In this document: positions 26,013 through 33,547 of the stretch, in pieces
Position numbering within the stretch: position 1 is the stretch's first letter
How the letters are laid out: every line of letters starts with the position of its first letter
Assembly: GCF_013409995.1 (NCBI RefSeq)
Contig: NZ_JACCBX010000016.1
Coordinates: 62,001 to 126,000, forward strand
DNA: 64,000 nucleotides
Origin: Neobacillus driksii
GTDB lineage: Bacteria; Bacillota; Bacilli; Bacillales; Cytobacillaceae
Reading direction: 5' to 3'
Notes under the pieces: generated by a model
Told to the model about the DNA's origin: nothing
Databases searched by the model: none
Seen by the model: only the letters and a program-made list of their open reading frames with translations
Translations under genes and position numbers: made by a program

Positions 26013-26028
26013 ATGAAATCGGTTTCAT
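26013..26028. promoter_or_regulatory. CcpA cre site upstream of the GH2 gene
   Basis: ATGAAATCGGTTTCAT contains TGAAATCGGTTTCA, a full match to the B. subtilis cre consensus TGWAANCGNTNWCA and close to palindromic. It lies 82 bp before the GH2 start, as expected for glucose repression; a LacI-family local regulator could read the same kind of site. Confidence 0.7.
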
Positions 26029-26171
26029 AAAAATAAATACAAAATGAAGAAATCAAAACAAATTGGCATACATTTATTTAGCTCTTGGCATACACCTCCT
26101 TAAATATGTTGCGGGTAACTTAACTGTTCAGACACCAGCTAAAGTTTCAGGGTAGTATTATTTGCTTATTA

Positions 26172-26187
26172 ATGAAACGGGTTTCAT
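26172..26187. promoter_or_regulatory. Second cre-like palindrome
   Basis: ATGAAACGGGTTTCAT has the same half-sites as the site at 26013 with the central CG changed, and lies 159 bp further upstream. A pair of near-identical sites suggests cooperative binding of CcpA or another LacI-family protein. Apart from these sites, 25,932-26,345 shows no gene. Confidence 0.5.
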
Positions 26188-26345
26188 TTTAAAGAAAACA
26201 GAATATTTAGTAATTACCATTAAATAGTAACAAGCCTAAGCTTAATATGTAAGTAACTTATGTACTAGCTGATTATAGACAAAAAGTAGGATTTTAAAAT
26301 CAGGATTACTTACATCAAGTGTGTAAAAAGTAGAATATTTCTTTT

Positions 26346-26384
26346 AAAAAAAGAAAAGCCCATTCCTCATCGGAACGGACTTTT
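26346..26384 (-). terminator. Terminator of dgkB
   Basis: AAAAGTCCGTTCC and GGAATGGGCTTTT pair with G-U wobbles around a five-base loop; a T run follows on the minus strand. It begins at the dgkB stop. Confidence 0.85.
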
Positions 26385-27326
26385 TCAGCTATATCTCTGA
26401 CCCGGTACCCAATCTGTTGGTTTATCGAGTGGTCTTATGTCATCGAGTGGGACAAATACCTCTAAATGCCTGTACAAGTTGGCGAACTCTGCGGGCAGCA
26501 AGCCACCGAATTCACCATCAAGATTCAATTGTACCTTTTCATTAGAATGTACTTTTATCCGGCTCGCTTTTGCATAAATGACATTGGGATCATTCACATG
26601 CTCACCGCGGATGGCCAAGGTTGCAACTCGAATAAACTCGGCCAAATTAATTTTTTTCAAGATAAGCAATGAAAATAGACCATCATTAATCGATGAATCT
26701 GGAGCAATCTTTTCAAATCCTCCGATAGAATTGGTCAGCCCTACAAGGAATAACATCGCTTCCCCTTCAAAAAGCTTGCCATCATACTCAATACTTATAT
26801 CCGAAGCTTTAATGGAAGGAAGCATTTCCATCCCTTTTAAGTAGTAAGCAAGCTGCCCAAGCATCGTCTTAAGTTTACTTGGAACCTCGTATGTAAGCTC
26901 CGTGATTCTACCCCCACCAGCGATATTAATAAAATAACGGTCATTGATTCGGCCAATATCCACTGGAATCCGTTCACCTTTGGTGATAATATCGACCGCT
27001 GCGCCGATATCTCTTGGTATATGGAGAGCTCTTGCAAAATCATTCGTTGTGCCCGCTGGAATAATTCCTAATTTTGGCCGGAACTCCTGCTCAGCAAGTC
27101 CGTTGACGACTTCATTTATGGTACCGTCACCTCCAGCAGCAATAACAACATCATATTGTCGTTCAACTGCTATCCGAGCGGCTGATGTTGCATCACCTTC
27201 ACCCGTCGTTGCATGGCAAGAGGCCTCATAACCGGCAATCTCGAGTTTCTCTAGTATATCCGCCAGATGGCGCTTAAGGATTTCCCGCCCTGAAGTAGGA
27301 TTATATATTAATCGTGCTCGTTTCAT
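26385..27326 (-). CDS. dgkB: Diacylglycerol kinase DgkB
   Basis: A soluble lipid kinase of about 313 residues (YerQ/DgkB) that phosphorylates diacylglycerol left over from lipoteichoic acid synthesis and returns it to the phospholipid pool as phosphatidate. The catalytic DAGK_cat domain shows ARLIYNPTSGRE at the N terminus, AAGGDGTINEVVNGL and GIIPAGTTNDFARAL, then a C-terminal sandwich domain. The start is placed at ATG 27326 (MKRARLIYNP), which matches the family; ATG codons at 27353, 27335 and 27332 lie upstream, and AGGATGATGA serves as a modest ribosome site. It is a single-gene unit near rlmCD as in B. subtilis. Confidence 0.92.
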   Translation of the reverse strand: MKRARLIYNPTSGREILKRHLADILEKLEIAGYEASCHATTGEGDATSAARIAVERQYDVVIAAGGDGTINEVVNGLAEQEFRPKLGIIPAGTTNDFARALHIPRDIGAAVDIITKGERIPVDIGRINDRYFINIAGGGRITELTYEVPSKLKTMLGQLAYYLKGMEMLPSIKASDISIEYDGKLFEGEAMLFLVGLTNSIGGFEKIAPDSSINDGLFSLLILKKINLAEFIRVATLAIRGEHVNDPNVIYAKASRIKVHSNEKVQLNLDGEFGGLLPAEFANLYRHLEVFVPLDDIRPLDKPTDWVPGQRYS

Positions 27327-27505
27327 ATTCATCATCCTATTTTTTGTAATCAATAAATGGCAGCTGATGGACCTTTTCTATATTCTACCAATTTACCCCT
27401 TGGCTTACAATTATTAACCTAAGCAACAAATATTAGTCTGTCCATAACTCTGCCGACTACTATCATACCCTTTTTTTATTTTTTTGCAAAAAAATAAGAT
27501 GTGAA

Positions 27506-28414
27506 CTAATTCGAATTTAAACTAACATAAGGAGTATTGGTGATAGTAATACCATACGTGCCCTCACCTGATTGGTATACAGCGTCTACTCCTTCAACAT
27601 TTGGATCCACCTTTTCGGTTATCTTCCATGCTCCATCCTTACTATTTGCTTCAGTTATTCCAAGTGCTGCAATATTCAAATTACCATCTTCAACAACCTT
27701 TATATTTAGTGAAGAGGCACCATTTATACTCCAGTTATTCTCAAGATTCCTTGGGTTTAACGTAATCTCATTTCCGTTTCCAATTACCTCAAGTTTCACA
27801 CCTTTTGGGATAAGAATGGTTGAGGCAACTTCTTGATGACTATAAAACGGTCCCACTTCATTCGGAAGTGTCTTTACATTTATAAAAAGAGTATCTCCTT
27901 TTTTGTTTGCATGCACATATTCATCCGCAGTTGTTAGGAGCTTTTTCTTTTTCGTTGTCTGTGTTCGGTACGTACCAAACATTGACACTTCCTTTTCATC
28001 CGTTGCTTCGATCGTTGTTTGGTAACCTACGGTTCTTAAGACAACACGTTTTATGCTGTCATCCACCTGGTGATTAAAGTCTGGCAGTTCAAAAGACATC
28101 TCTTCCCTTGCAACCACTTCCTCCACTTTTCCCATAACCCCCGTTGCACTAAGGGTCGCAAACAGTATCCCTACCATACCTAGCAATCCAACAAAGAGGA
28201 TACTGACAAAGTCATATTTTAAAAGAGGCTTCTCCTGCCTCGAGAAAAATAAGTAGAGGAGAATTTCAATCCCAAGAACGATTAACAAAATGGGCCACCA
28301 AGCCGACATCACATGAACTAGATCCAATCCTAAAAAGCGTGAGAGGGAAAGGAAGAGGCCAAGTAAAACGAGTGAGGCCCCCATCGAAAACGTACCAACA
28401 CGCCAAGTTCTCAT
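27506..28414 (-). CDS. Membrane protein with LiaF-like C-terminal domain
   Basis: A 302-residue protein. The N-terminal part has membrane segments at about 10-30, 38-57 and 68-92 (including WWPILLIVLGIEILLYLFF, the layout of LiaF/YvqF-type membrane domains), followed by an extracytoplasmic beta-rich domain with repeated short strands (KLEVIGNGNEITLN, NLNIAALG). These features suggest a sensor or damper of cell-envelope stress. It is the last gene of the five-gene sigma factor operon and starts in an ATGA overlap with the 30-residue gene upstream. The exact family is not certain. Confidence 0.6.
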   Translation of the reverse strand: MRTWRVGTFSMGASLVLLGLFLSLSRFLGLDLVHVMSAWWPILLIVLGIEILLYLFFSRQEKPLLKYDFVSILFVGLLGMVGILFATLSATGVMGKVEEVVAREEMSFELPDFNHQVDDSIKRVVLRTVGYQTTIEATDEKEVSMFGTYRTQTTKKKKLLTTADEYVHANKKGDTLFINVKTLPNEVGPFYSHQEVASTILIPKGVKLEVIGNGNEITLNPRNLENNWSINGASSLNIKVVEDGNLNIAALGITEANSKDGAWKITEKVDPNVEGVDAVYQSGEGTYGITITNTPYVSLNSN

Positions 28415-28503
28415 GCCTGTTCCTCCTTTCCTTTTCTAAAAATAATCCCAATTCCTGCACCGATTAAGAGGACTCCTGCTAGTGTGTTTTTCCACCGTTT
28501 CAT
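28411..28503 (-). CDS. 30-residue membrane peptide inside the sigma operon
   Basis: MKRWKNTLAGVLLIGAGIGI continues IIFRKGKEEQA: one glycine-rich membrane helix with a charged end. Its ATG overlaps the TGA of the TM2-repeat gene (ATGA at 28,500-28,503) and its TGA overlaps the next ATG (28,411-28,414). Such double coupling strongly suggests a translated gene. The ribosome site for the following gene (AAAGGAGGAA) lies inside it. It is unlike any named family known to me. Confidence 0.75.
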   Translation of the reverse strand: MKRWKNTLAGVLLIGAGIGIIFRKGKEEQA

Positions 28504-29576
28504 GATCTCTTTTCCTCCCTTTTATGCTTGCTGCCTGATAAAAGCTTAATGCCGCCGCCAATTAACAGCACACAAACAATCCCCGTTTGAAAATAACTTT
28601 GTATCCAGTACATTAAATCGATTTGAATGATATTTGAAAGCATCGGGGCAAACACAGGAATGACCACATTCATAAATAGGTAATAAACCCCCAGCACGAC
28701 TAGACCAATTCCAACCCACTTTTGATGATTAATTAAGTAAGAAATAATCGGAACATCCTCAATCTCTTCCTCACCGTATCTGGAAACCTTTTGCATAGCG
28801 TCAAAAAAGCTATAAAACCAGATTATCGGTATCAAGAACAAGAAAATACCAAGACGTAAAATATCTAATATATAGATTGAAAATAGGAAAGCCGCCATTA
28901 ACTGAATACCGCGTTTTTGTAAACCGAGATAAAGGTGCCCTGCACCCGGGAAAATTGAAAGAAAGGTGGCAATAGATTTGCTCTTTTTTCCATCTTCTCT
29001 ACGTGTTTCAAAGTCTTCGAAAATGGTTCGGTCTATCAGTTCCTCGCCACGCTGTTTCTTGTTTAATTGCTGAACGGAATCAAAAAAACCATACACCCAG
29101 ATGATTGGCAAACCTGCTAAGAAAACAAGAAACTCTGAACGGCTGCTAAGAGCCGTTATGAAAATCACCATAACACCAAGGCCTAAAAATGCTGCTAACA
29201 AGGTGAGTCCTCGGTTCATCAGTCCCAGCTGAAAGTGACCTAATCCGGGGACAAACGATAGCACAATTGTATAAAATCGCTCTGAGTCTTGTGTAGCCTG
29301 TGCGGAAGGGCCATCAGGATTAGCTGCTGCCAATGCCCTCTTCTGTTTCGAAATTTTTAGGCCCAGATCAATAAAACTAACTAAATAAACGAAGATACCC
29401 ACCATAAAGCATAGTACAGCTACTTCATTATTGTTGGTAGCTAACCCAATGACGGTAATGAATGCTAAACCGACCACAGACATTAAATAAAACACACCCC
29501 GAACCATGTTGCCGTAATACATATGACCGAGGCCTGGGAAAAGCGATAGGGTTAACGCTTTGGTTGAACTTTTCAT
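28500..29576 (-). CDS. Multi-pass membrane protein with three TM2-like repeats
   Basis: A 358-residue membrane protein. The motif xPGxGHxxxGxxxRG occurs three times: FPGLGHMYYGNMVRG (about 14-28), VPGLGHFQLGLMNRG (about 108-122) and FPGAGHLYLGLQKRG (about 209-223). Each is followed by a hydrophobic pair ending in a (V/F)YGFFD or YSFFD-like segment. These are TM2-domain-type units, here in triplicate. The C-terminal part has two more helices. The gene is coupled by ATGA to the anti-sigma gene upstream and to the 30-residue gene downstream. Function is unknown; the operon suggests an envelope stress response. Confidence 0.65.
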   Translation of the reverse strand: MKSSTKALTLSLFPGLGHMYYGNMVRGVFYLMSVVGLAFITVIGLATNNNEVAVLCFMVGIFVYLVSFIDLGLKISKQKRALAAANPDGPSAQATQDSERFYTIVLSFVPGLGHFQLGLMNRGLTLLAAFLGLGVMVIFITALSSRSEFLVFLAGLPIIWVYGFFDSVQQLNKKQRGEELIDRTIFEDFETRREDGKKSKSIATFLSIFPGAGHLYLGLQKRGIQLMAAFLFSIYILDILRLGIFLFLIPIIWFYSFFDAMQKVSRYGEEEIEDVPIISYLINHQKWVGIGLVVLGVYYLFMNVVIPVFAPMLSNIIQIDLMYWIQSYFQTGIVCVLLIGGGIKLLSGSKHKREEKRS

Positions 29577-30055
29577 TTCTTATTTGCCTCCTTTTTTTCT
29601 AGTGAGTCCATCCATGCAAATGTTTTGTCAATAACGCCTTCTGTCACTGTAAGCTTTTTCTCCTTACTATGCGGAGGAGCCTCTACTGCACTTGCGTATG
29701 TGGCAAGTGATTGAAACACCCCTGAAAAAGTAAGCAATAGTGTTGCAGCAGCTGCAATTAAATAGTGAAAAGATGCCTGTTGGAAGAATGGCTTTTTCGT
29801 TTTTATCGGCTGTTTCAAGGTGGGCTGTATCTCTGTGAACTCTTTTTGTTTAGAAACCTCAGTCATCACCAGGTCAGTAAAGTCAATCTCATTTGAAAGA
29901 ACAGGAAGTGATGATTCATGTTCTGAGACAGCTTTTAAATAATCCTCTAGACATTGGTCGCATGTATATAAATGACTTTCAAATTCCTCTCGGGTCTTGA
30001 CGTTAATTTCGTCTTTCACATAGCTCAACCACTCATCATAACTGTAATGCTTCAT
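29573..30055 (-). CDS. Anti-sigma factor with zinc-finger motif
   Basis: About 160 residues. The N terminus has the ZAS signature HxxxCxxC (HLYTCDQC), the usual sigma-binding domain of ECF anti-sigma factors; a single membrane helix follows near residues 95-115 (HYLIAAAATLLLTFSGVF), with an outside C-terminal tail. It should hold the co-encoded sigma factor at the membrane until a signal arrives. The start at ATG 30055 overlaps the sigma stop (ATGA) and has GGAAGGAGGGAG upstream; the longer frame from 30091 lies inside the sigma gene. Confidence 0.85.
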   Translation of the reverse strand: MKHYSYDEWLSYVKDEINVKTREEFESHLYTCDQCLEDYLKAVSEHESSLPVLSNEIDFTDLVMTEVSKQKEFTEIQPTLKQPIKTKKPFFQQASFHYLIAAAATLLLTFSGVFQSLATYASAVEAPPHSKEKKLTVTEGVIDKTFAWMDSLEKKEANKK

Positions 30056-30597
30056 GAAAAATCTCCCTCCTTCCAATTCTTTTTCATCCAAACCCGTGCC
30101 CTGTAAAGTTTTGTTTCAATTGTTTTCACCTGTACATTTTGTTCTTCAGCCATCTGCTGATAACTTTTTTCCGCTATATAGAAACCATAGATAACATCTC
30201 GATAATTTTCGGGAAGCTCATCCAGTCTTTTTCTTACTAGCCTTACCCTTTCCTTAACAATCAGTTCCTTCTCAACACCATCCTTTGGAGTGCCAAGTGC
30301 CTCTTGCTCCAAAGCCTCCATCACTTCTTCTTTTCTTCGTGCTTGCTTTCTCTTTATATCGATGGCATGATTAACGGCTATTCTGGTCATCCAAGTCTTA
30401 AAGCCTTGATTTTCATATTGGGAGAGAGAGGAATATATTTTCATAAATACTTCCTGAGCGGCATCTTCTGCTTCCTTTTGATCACGAAGAACAGCAAAGA
30501 CGGTCCGGAACACATCATTGCGGTACTTTTCAACCAAAAGGCGAAAGGCATGGTCACTGCCATCCATTACTTTTTGTATTAATACTGAATCACTAAT
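30052..30597 (-). CDS. ECF RNA polymerase sigma factor
   Basis: An ECF sigma factor of 171-181 residues. Region 2 contains FRLLVEKYRNDVFRTVFAVL and AEDAAQEVFMKIY; region 4 contains LPENYRDVIYGFYIAEKSYQ and the helix-turn-helix VKTIETKLYRARVWMKK. The first ATG (30567) has no ribosome site, while an ATT at 30597 stands eight bases after GGGGG and gives the usual ECF start ISDSVLIQKVMDGSDHAF, so ATT initiation is likely. It heads an operon of sigma, anti-sigma, TM2-repeat protein, 30-residue peptide and LiaF-like protein, joined by ATGA overlaps. Autoregulation is usual for this arrangement. Confidence 0.85.
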   Translation of the reverse strand: MSDSVLIQKVMDGSDHAFRLLVEKYRNDVFRTVFAVLRDQKEAEDAAQEVFMKIYSSLSQYENQGFKTWMTRIAVNHAIDIKRKQARRKEEVMEALEQEALGTPKDGVEKELIVKERVRLVRKRLDELPENYRDVIYGFYIAEKSYQQMAEEQNVQVKTIETKLYRARVWMKKNWKEGDFS

Positions 30598-30774
30598 CGC
30601 TCTCTCCCCCTTTCTATCTGACCTTCACCATAATAGACGAGATGATATTTACAAACCCCTACAGTTTTTTTAAAATTTTTTCTTCAGATAAAATAGTAGC
30701 ATAAAAGAGTCAATTACTGGATTTATGTGCCGACATATACGTGCCAAAAGAAGGGTCCATGCCTCATGCTCATC
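30598..30774. other. Upstream region of the sigma operon
   Basis: About 175 bp holding the sigma promoter region (not resolved), then the start of the 52-bp repeat array. No gene is seen. Confidence 0.4.
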
Positions 30775-31150
30775 GGTTAAGGACTAATCCTCCTAGAGGC
30801 TCATGTGATTTGTCCTTAAGACCCCCTATTAAGGACGAATCTTTCTTAGTAGCTCGTTCGATTTGTCCTTAAGACCCCACATTAAGGACGAATCTTTCTG
30901 ACGGCCCGGGCGATTTGTCCTTAAGACCCCCTTTTAAGGACGAATCTTCTTAGTGCCTCGTGCGATTTGTCCTTAAGACCCCCTATTAGAGACGAATCTT
31001 TCTAGTGCCTCGTGCGATTTGTCCTTAAGAACCCCTATTAGAGACAAATCTTTCTAGTGCCTCGGGCGATTTGTCCTTAAGACCCCCTTTTAAGGACGAA
31101 TCTTTCTAGTGGCTAGTGTGATTTGTCCTCGAGACCCTCGATTCGAGAGC
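30775..31150. repeat. 52-bp tandem repeat array of hairpins, seven copies
   Basis: GATTTGTCCTTAAG starts at 30807, 30860, 30912, 30964, 31016, 31068 and 31120, a period of 52-53 bp. Each unit holds an inverted repeat, GATTTGTCCTTAA against TTAAGGACGAATC, with a loop of about nine bases (GACCCCCTA), then a variable GC-rich linker. Copies differ by paired and unpaired changes and decay at both ends. There is no ORF and there are no unique spacers. It lies between the divergent sigma promoter side and the 3' end of the methyltransferase gene. Confidence 0.85.
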
Positions 31151-31186
31151 ACCAATCGTGTGAAAACAGCATTTAAAAATCAAAAG

Positions 31187-31206
31187 ACGTGCGGTAGACC
31201 CGCACG
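31187..31206 (-). terminator. Terminator of the methyltransferase gene
   Basis: CGTGCGG-TAGAC-CCGCACG stem, followed on the minus strand by TCTTTTGATTTTT. It lies 12 bases past the stop. Confidence 0.8.
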
Positions 31207-31218
31207 CCTTAGGTATAT

Positions 31219-32001
31219 CTATTCTTGCAGCCTTAAAATACAAACATTACATTCATGTGGAATTACAAAGGAATCCTGGTCAGATAAAGTATAGGTTAAA
31301 TCCTGTAGTGCTTTTTCCCTTTCGCCTGAGTCTAACCCTGCAAGCCAGGAGATGGATTCCACCCTTTCTACCCAAGTCTCCTGGGTAAAAGCAACGTTAT
31401 AGTTAAGGCTATAAAAATCACTTACCTTGAATCCATTGGTCTGCCATTCATCGAACCACTCAGCAGGAAAGCCGTTAATCCTCTGGCTGGATTCAGACTT
31501 TGTCCCTGCTGGTTTAAGTCCACCACTCACATATTTTGATAAAACCTCATATGTCTTTTCAACCACTGATGGTCCTTCAAGAAACCCAGAATCTATAACG
31601 ATTAGTGTCCCTTTTGCTTTTAATATCCGCTTTATTTCTGCAATTGCCTTTTCACGGTCAAACCAGTGCCAGGCACGCATAACTGTTACCATATCAAACT
31701 GAGAATCATCTAAACCAGTATTCTCAGAACTGCCATGCAGATAAGGAATGTTATAATTTTTTGACTTATTTAACTCCACTGCATATTGTAGCATTTCTTT
31801 TGATGGATCTACCCCAGTAACATCTGCTTTCCTCATAGCGATTTTTCTTGTTAAGGATCCTGTCCCACAACCAATATCCGCAACCTTTTTCCCATCAAGA
31901 AAAATACCTCGGACATAAAGACTATCCATTAAACTTACGGGAATATCTTCTCTTGTTTTCGCATAACTTTTAGCAACTTGACCAAAATCTATCTGTTCCA
32001 T
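31219..32001 (-). CDS. Class I SAM-dependent methyltransferase
   Basis: A 260-residue methyltransferase of the UbiE/type-11 group. Motif I is VADIGCGTGSLT (about 40-51), followed by VTGVDPSKEMLQYA and DMVTVMRAWHWFDRE, typical of small-molecule methyltransferases. The substrate cannot be told from sequence. It is a single-gene unit with its own terminator, divergent from plsY. Confidence 0.8.
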   Translation of the reverse strand: MEQIDFGQVAKSYAKTREDIPVSLMDSLYVRGIFLDGKKVADIGCGTGSLTRKIAMRKADVTGVDPSKEMLQYAVELNKSKNYNIPYLHGSSENTGLDDSQFDMVTVMRAWHWFDREKAIAEIKRILKAKGTLIVIDSGFLEGPSVVEKTYEVLSKYVSGGLKPAGTKSESSQRINGFPAEWFDEWQTNGFKVSDFYSLNYNVAFTQETWVERVESISWLAGLDSGEREKALQDLTYTLSDQDSFVIPHECNVCILRLQE

Positions 32002-32110
32002 TCTAGTCGCCCCTTTAATATTTCCTATTTAAGGAATTATTAAAATAATACCATTGAAGTATGGTAAAATGCTATTGTTATAGAAGATATTCTGGCAAAG
32101 GAATGATGAT

Positions 32111-32737
32111 ATGCTTTGGCTGCTGCTCCTTTCCTCCTATTTGATTGGAAGCATTCCGACTGCGCTAATTGTGGGCAAGCTAGTTTACGGTATTGATATT
32201 CGTGACCATGGCAGTAAAAATCCTGGTGCCACCAACACATTAAGGGTACTTGGTAAAGGATCTGCGATTATCGTGGTTCTTGTTGATATTGGTAAAGGAG
32301 CACTTGCTGCTTACTTGCCAGTATATTTCAACCTTGATGTTGAACCACTTTACTTTGGCCTGCTGGCTGTAGTAGGACATTGCTTCCCTATTTTTGCTGG
32401 TTTTCGTGGTGGAAAAGCGATCGCTACTACTGCCGGAACCTTAGCAGTAGCAAATTTCCCTCTAGCTGTAATTGCGTATGTTACCTTCTTTTTAATCATT
32501 TTTATAACAAAGTACGTATTTTTCGGCTCCATCTCAGTTGGTCTCAGCTTATTGGTTTACTCTTTCATTTCTCCTGAACAAAATTTTGAACTTATTTTTC
32601 TATTTTTTACTTTTTTTCTGATTTATCTTCACCGCTCTAATATTCGTAACCTCATCTTGGGAATTGAACCGAAAATAAATGATAAAAATCTTATCAATGA
32701 GCGTATTCCTCCAAAAAACAGTAATTTAAAAATGTAG
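32111..32737 (+). CDS. plsY: Glycerol-3-phosphate acyltransferase PlsY
   Basis: A 208-residue polytopic membrane enzyme that transfers an acyl group from acyl-phosphate to glycerol 3-phosphate, the first step of phospholipid synthesis. The conserved loop motifs are present: SYLIGSIPTALIVGKL near the start, DIRDHGSKNPGATNTLRVLG, GHCFPIFAGFRGGKAIATTAG and LHRSNIRNLILGIEPK at the end. It is a monocistronic gene with its own terminator. The position next to putP differs from B. subtilis. Confidence 0.93.
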   Translation: MLWLLLLSSYLIGSIPTALIVGKLVYGIDIRDHGSKNPGATNTLRVLGKGSAIIVVLVDIGKGALAAYLPVYFNLDVEPLYFGLLAVVGHCFPIFAGFRGGKAIATTAGTLAVANFPLAVIAYVTFFLIIFITKYVFFGSISVGLSLLVYSFISPEQNFELIFLFFTFFLIYLHRSNIRNLILGIEPKINDKNLINERIPPKNSNLKM

Positions 32738-32741
32738 AAGA

Positions 32742-32766
32742 AATCCCTGGCCAATGGCCAGGGATT
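32742..32766. terminator. Bidirectional terminator between plsY and the thioredoxin-like gene
   Basis: AATCCCTGGCC-AAT-GGCCAGGGATT, an 11-bp stem with a three-base loop, between two convergent genes. Confidence 0.85.
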
Positions 32767-32775
32767 CTTTAAATT

Positions 32776-33336
32776 TTACAGAAATGCGGTCATGATACTG
32801 TTTGCAACAGTTTGCCAAACCGATGAGTCAGTCTGATAAGATTGACCGAGACGTTTATATAAAGCCATTTGCTTATCCTGGAATTCCGGAGCGTCCTTAT
32901 CAGGCAGTTCTGCACGGCCTTTTTCTACAAGCGCTTGCATTTCAGGGGCACGTGGTCCCCAAACTCCCACTTCATTTCCTTCTTGATCGATGAAAATAAA
33001 AATAGGAATCGCTCTTGAGGTGCCATTCGTTAAATATTGGTCCATTAGTTCAAGGTTCTGGTCCCGCAGAACAAAACGAACTTCCATTCCTGCAGCTTCA
33101 GCCAATCTAAGCAAAACTGGATTGTTAAGCATGGCGTCGCCGCACCAATCCTCTGTCAGAACAATGGCACGTAGTTTTTTTGACTGGACTGCTTCAAGTT
33201 TCTTTTTAACATCTTCAGTTAACTCAAAGCGATCATAAATAGAAGTCATTTCTTCTTTATTCCGAGTCATTGAGCTTATGTATTCATCTTTCGTTAAACC
33301 CTTTTGAAACCAAGCATTTAATTCCAAACTAAACAC
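32776..33336 (-). CDS. Thioredoxin-like family protein
   Basis: A 186-residue protein with a thioredoxin fold. The usual CxxC site is reduced to a single cysteine, TEDWCGDAML (about 81-90), and the cis-proline region is RAIPIFIFID. The N-terminal helical part (about 1-50, FQKGLTKDEYISSM) fits the thioredoxin family common in Bacillus. It is probably a cytosolic thiol protein, with peroxidase or bacilliredoxin-like action possible; the substrate is unknown. Confidence 0.75.
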   Translation of the reverse strand: MFSLELNAWFQKGLTKDEYISSMTRNKEEMTSIYDRFELTEDVKKKLEAVQSKKLRAIVLTEDWCGDAMLNNPVLLRLAEAAGMEVRFVLRDQNLELMDQYLTNGTSRAIPIFIFIDQEGNEVGVWGPRAPEMQALVEKGRAELPDKDAPEFQDKQMALYKRLGQSYQTDSSVWQTVANSIMTAFL

Positions 33337-33458
33337 TCCCTTCTATTTCCTTTATCATAGCCGTTCCATTTCTTCGTTACAAATAAAAGGAATTATATCT
33401 TTTATACTGGTATTCCAAGTGTACTTTAACCTATTTTAGGAAAGTAAAAAAATACTAG

Positions 33459-33476
33459 TGGATATAGTTATATCCA
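33459..33476. promoter_or_regulatory. Palindrome in the putP promoter region
   Basis: TGGATATA-GT-TATATCCA is a perfect 8-bp inverted repeat 72 bp before the putP start, directly upstream of a TTGATA element that could be a -35 box. It looks like an operator, but the cognate regulator is not in the window. Confidence 0.5.
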
Positions 33477-33547
33477 GTTGATAGAATATTTTATATATAG
33501 AAAATATTATTGTAATTATTTTTTATCATAATAAAGGGGGAAAAAGT

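Noticed and set aside
30775..31150. CRISPR array
   Set aside because: There are no unique spacers; the whole 52-bp unit is repeated with gradual divergence and no cas gene is present.
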